From: Clostridiaceae bacterium Marseille-Q4145
Lineage (GTDB): Bacteria; Bacillota; Clostridia; Lachnospirales; Lachnospiraceae
Length of the DNA: 64,000 nt
NCBI GenBank assembly: GCA_018223365.1
Contig: JAGTTP010000002.1
Coordinates: 124,001 to 188,000, forward strand
Direction of reading: 5' to 3'
Below, piece by piece: positions 63,086 to 64,000 of this stretch; the stretch's first letter is position 1; each line of letters starts with the position of its first letter. Both the position numbers and the translations under genes were made by a program. The notes under the pieces were generated by a model. That model was not told where the DNA came from and ran no database searches. It saw nothing but the letters and a program-made list of their open reading frames with translations.

Positions 63086-63715
63086 TTAACGAAGTCTTGC
63101 ATTGACTGCTGCGAAAATCTCGTCTGCTTTTTTGCTGTAGTCAGCGATCATCTTATCTGCTTTCTCGTTGAGAGATGCAGCATATTCTTTGTCAGCCATA
63201 GACTTGGTGTTGATGAACACATTCAGGGATGCTCCCAGAAGTGCCGCCTTACAGAATGTAACACCTACGCCTGCATCGGAGATTGCAAGAGCAGAACCCT
63301 TTGCAGCAAACTCTTCGATCACATCAATGGCCTCACAGCATTTCTCCATGATTTCCATAGGAACTGCACATGCGTCCTTCAGAACAATAGCCATGACACG
63401 TGCTTTCTCTGCTTTTTCCTCCTCGGTCTCTCTCGGCATACCATATGCTTTTGCCAGCGGCTCAAATGCCTCTGCATCAGCTTCTACCAGACGAAGGAAA
63501 TCTGCCTGAAGCGCGGTTGCTTTCTCTTTCAGTGCAATAATATCTGCCTCTACATCTGCATATTTTTTCTTACCAACGGTAAGGCTTCCTACCATGTTGC
63601 CAAGTGCCATACCGATGGCACCTACCAGTGCAGATGCTCCGCCGCCACCCGGAACCGGGGCTTTGGATGCTAATACGTCTACAAATTCCTCACAGGTTTT
63701 GGTTGTGAATCCCAT
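63086..63715 (-). CDS. fchA: Methenyl-THF cyclohydrolase / cyclodeaminase family (FchA)
   Basis: 210 residues, all-helical FTCD-C family: APVPGGGGASALVGAIG near residue 22, GSLTVGKKKY, and the ISDAGVGVTFCKAALLGASLN segment. In acetogens and other clostridia it converts formyl-THF to methenyl-THF. I start at ATG 63715 with GGAGGTATGT upstream; an ATG/GTG four codons earlier is possible. It lies between fhs and folD. Confidence 0.93.
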   Translation of the reverse strand: MGFTTKTCEEFVDVLASKAPVPGGGGASALVGAIGMALGNMVGSLTVGKKKYADVEADIIALKEKATALQADFLRLVEADAEAFEPLAKAYGMPRETEEEKAEKARVMAIVLKDACAVPMEIMEKCCEAIDVIEEFAAKGSALAISDAGVGVTFCKAALLGASLNVFINTKSMADKEYAASLNEKADKMIADYSKKADEIFAAVNARLR

Positions 63716-63759
63716 ACATACCTCCATATTTAAGGCTTACGCCATTTTTAATTCTGAGC

Positions 63760-63800
63760 ATGGCTTATGGCAGGGAACATCCCGTGCTCCCTGCCGCCAT
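63760..63800 (-). repeat. Intercistronic hairpin between fhs and fchA
   Basis: Eight-base-pair GGCAGGGA / TCCCTGCC stem (63769-63776 with 63788-63795) with outer ATGGC/GCCAT pairs, no U tract. Same arms as the hairpin at 39998-40020. Confidence 0.6.
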
Positions 63801-63822
63801 ATAGATTTGTGTATATGATTAT

Positions 63823-64000
63823 TTAGAAGAGTCCAGTAATCTTACCATTCTCATCTACATCGATCTTCTCTGCAGCCGGAACCTTCGGAAGACCAGGCAT
63901 GGTCATAATCTCACCAGTCAGTGCTACGATGAAGCCTGCACCAGCGGAAATCTTCAGGTTACGAACGGTAACTTCAAAGTCAGTCGGTGCACCAAGTTTG
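63823..64000 (-). CDS. fhs: Formate--tetrahydrofolate ligase, C-terminal end (5' part outside window)
   Basis: The last 58 codons before TAA at 63825-63823 read KLGAPTDFEVTVRNLKISAG, then TGEIMTMPGLPKVPAA, and end GLF: the conserved C-terminus of Fhs (usual length about 556). It makes formyl-THF from formate, THF and ATP, the entry of the methyl branch. The gene continues beyond the window edge. Confidence 0.95.
   Translation of the reverse strand, partial: KLGAPTDFEVTVRNLKISAGAGFIVALTGEIMTMPGLPKVPAAEKIDVDENGKITGLF

Noticed and set aside
1..64000. CRISPR arrays, tRNA and rRNA genes
   Set aside because: No regularly spaced repeats or recognisable tRNA/rRNA sequences were seen on reading.

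Overview
The window reads as chromosome of a low-to-mid GC Gram-positive anaerobe of the Clostridia, most likely an acetogenic Lachnospiraceae of the Blautia type. The evidence is a tetrahydrofolate C1 set (Fhs C-terminus, FchA, FolD, MetF, MetV and a MetV-RnfC2 fusion), ferredoxin-linked 2-oxoacid oxidation, Rex, and TTG/GTG starts behind strong AGGAGG-type ribosome sites. Nearly every gene lies on the minus strand. The plus-strand exceptions are the zinc-finger gene at 11319, the IS110 transposase and an hsdS remnant. I see no rRNA, tRNA or CRISPR array.

Layout: 1-2.6 kb, two flavoproteins. 2.7-11.1 kb, a fermentation module: a glutamate-dehydrogenase-family enzyme, a four-subunit 2-oxoacid:ferredoxin oxidoreductase, an ADP-forming acyl-CoA synthetase and two MFS carriers. 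11.3-14.5 kb, a divergent zinc-finger protein and a four-gene cluster of small membrane proteins, one of 57 residues. 14.5-22.4 kb, a mutS-mutL-(NlpC/P60-like)-miaA-ynbB operon with a clear promoter. 22.5-25.5 kb, YolD plus a Y-family polymerase, then a Fic protein. 25.5-27.6 kb, an IS110 element with a candidate bridge RNA, then a type I restriction hsdS remnant. 27.7-32.1 kb, an ABC exporter. 32.2-34.6 kb, a T-box-controlled BASS transporter and an atypical lactate-dehydrogenase-family enzyme. 34.6-36.5 kb, a group II intron sitting exactly behind an intrinsic terminator. 36.5-42.3 kb, an ascorbate-type PTS operon with a SIS isomerase and three unrelated pyruvate-forming aldolase families. 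42.3-44.0 kb, a stand-alone acyl-CoA carboxyltransferase with two FabT-like palindromes over its promoter. 44.1-47.5 kb, a MacB-type ABC system. 47.7-51.2 kb, the methylene-THF reductase complex. 51.3-60.5 kb, housekeeping genes (pepD, tepA, yebC, mazF, alr, nnrD, rex, ABC-F). 60.7-64 kb, fhs-fchA-folD and a PucR-type regulator.

How the genes work together: Fhs, FchA and FolD carry formate to methylene-THF, and the MetF/MetV/RnfC2-like complex takes it to methyl-THF, i.e. the methyl branch of the Wood-Ljungdahl pathway. FolD here lacks the two residues needed for cyclohydrolase activity, so the adjacent FchA probably supplies that step. The 2.7-11 kb block would turn an amino acid into a 2-oxoacid, an acyl-CoA and then an acid plus ATP. 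The points most worth a second look are the IS110 bridge-RNA candidate with self-consistent guide matches, the dehydrogenase-only FolD, the isoleucine-type T-box beside an LDH-family enzyme with an altered specificity residue, and the three-aldolase PTS operon.
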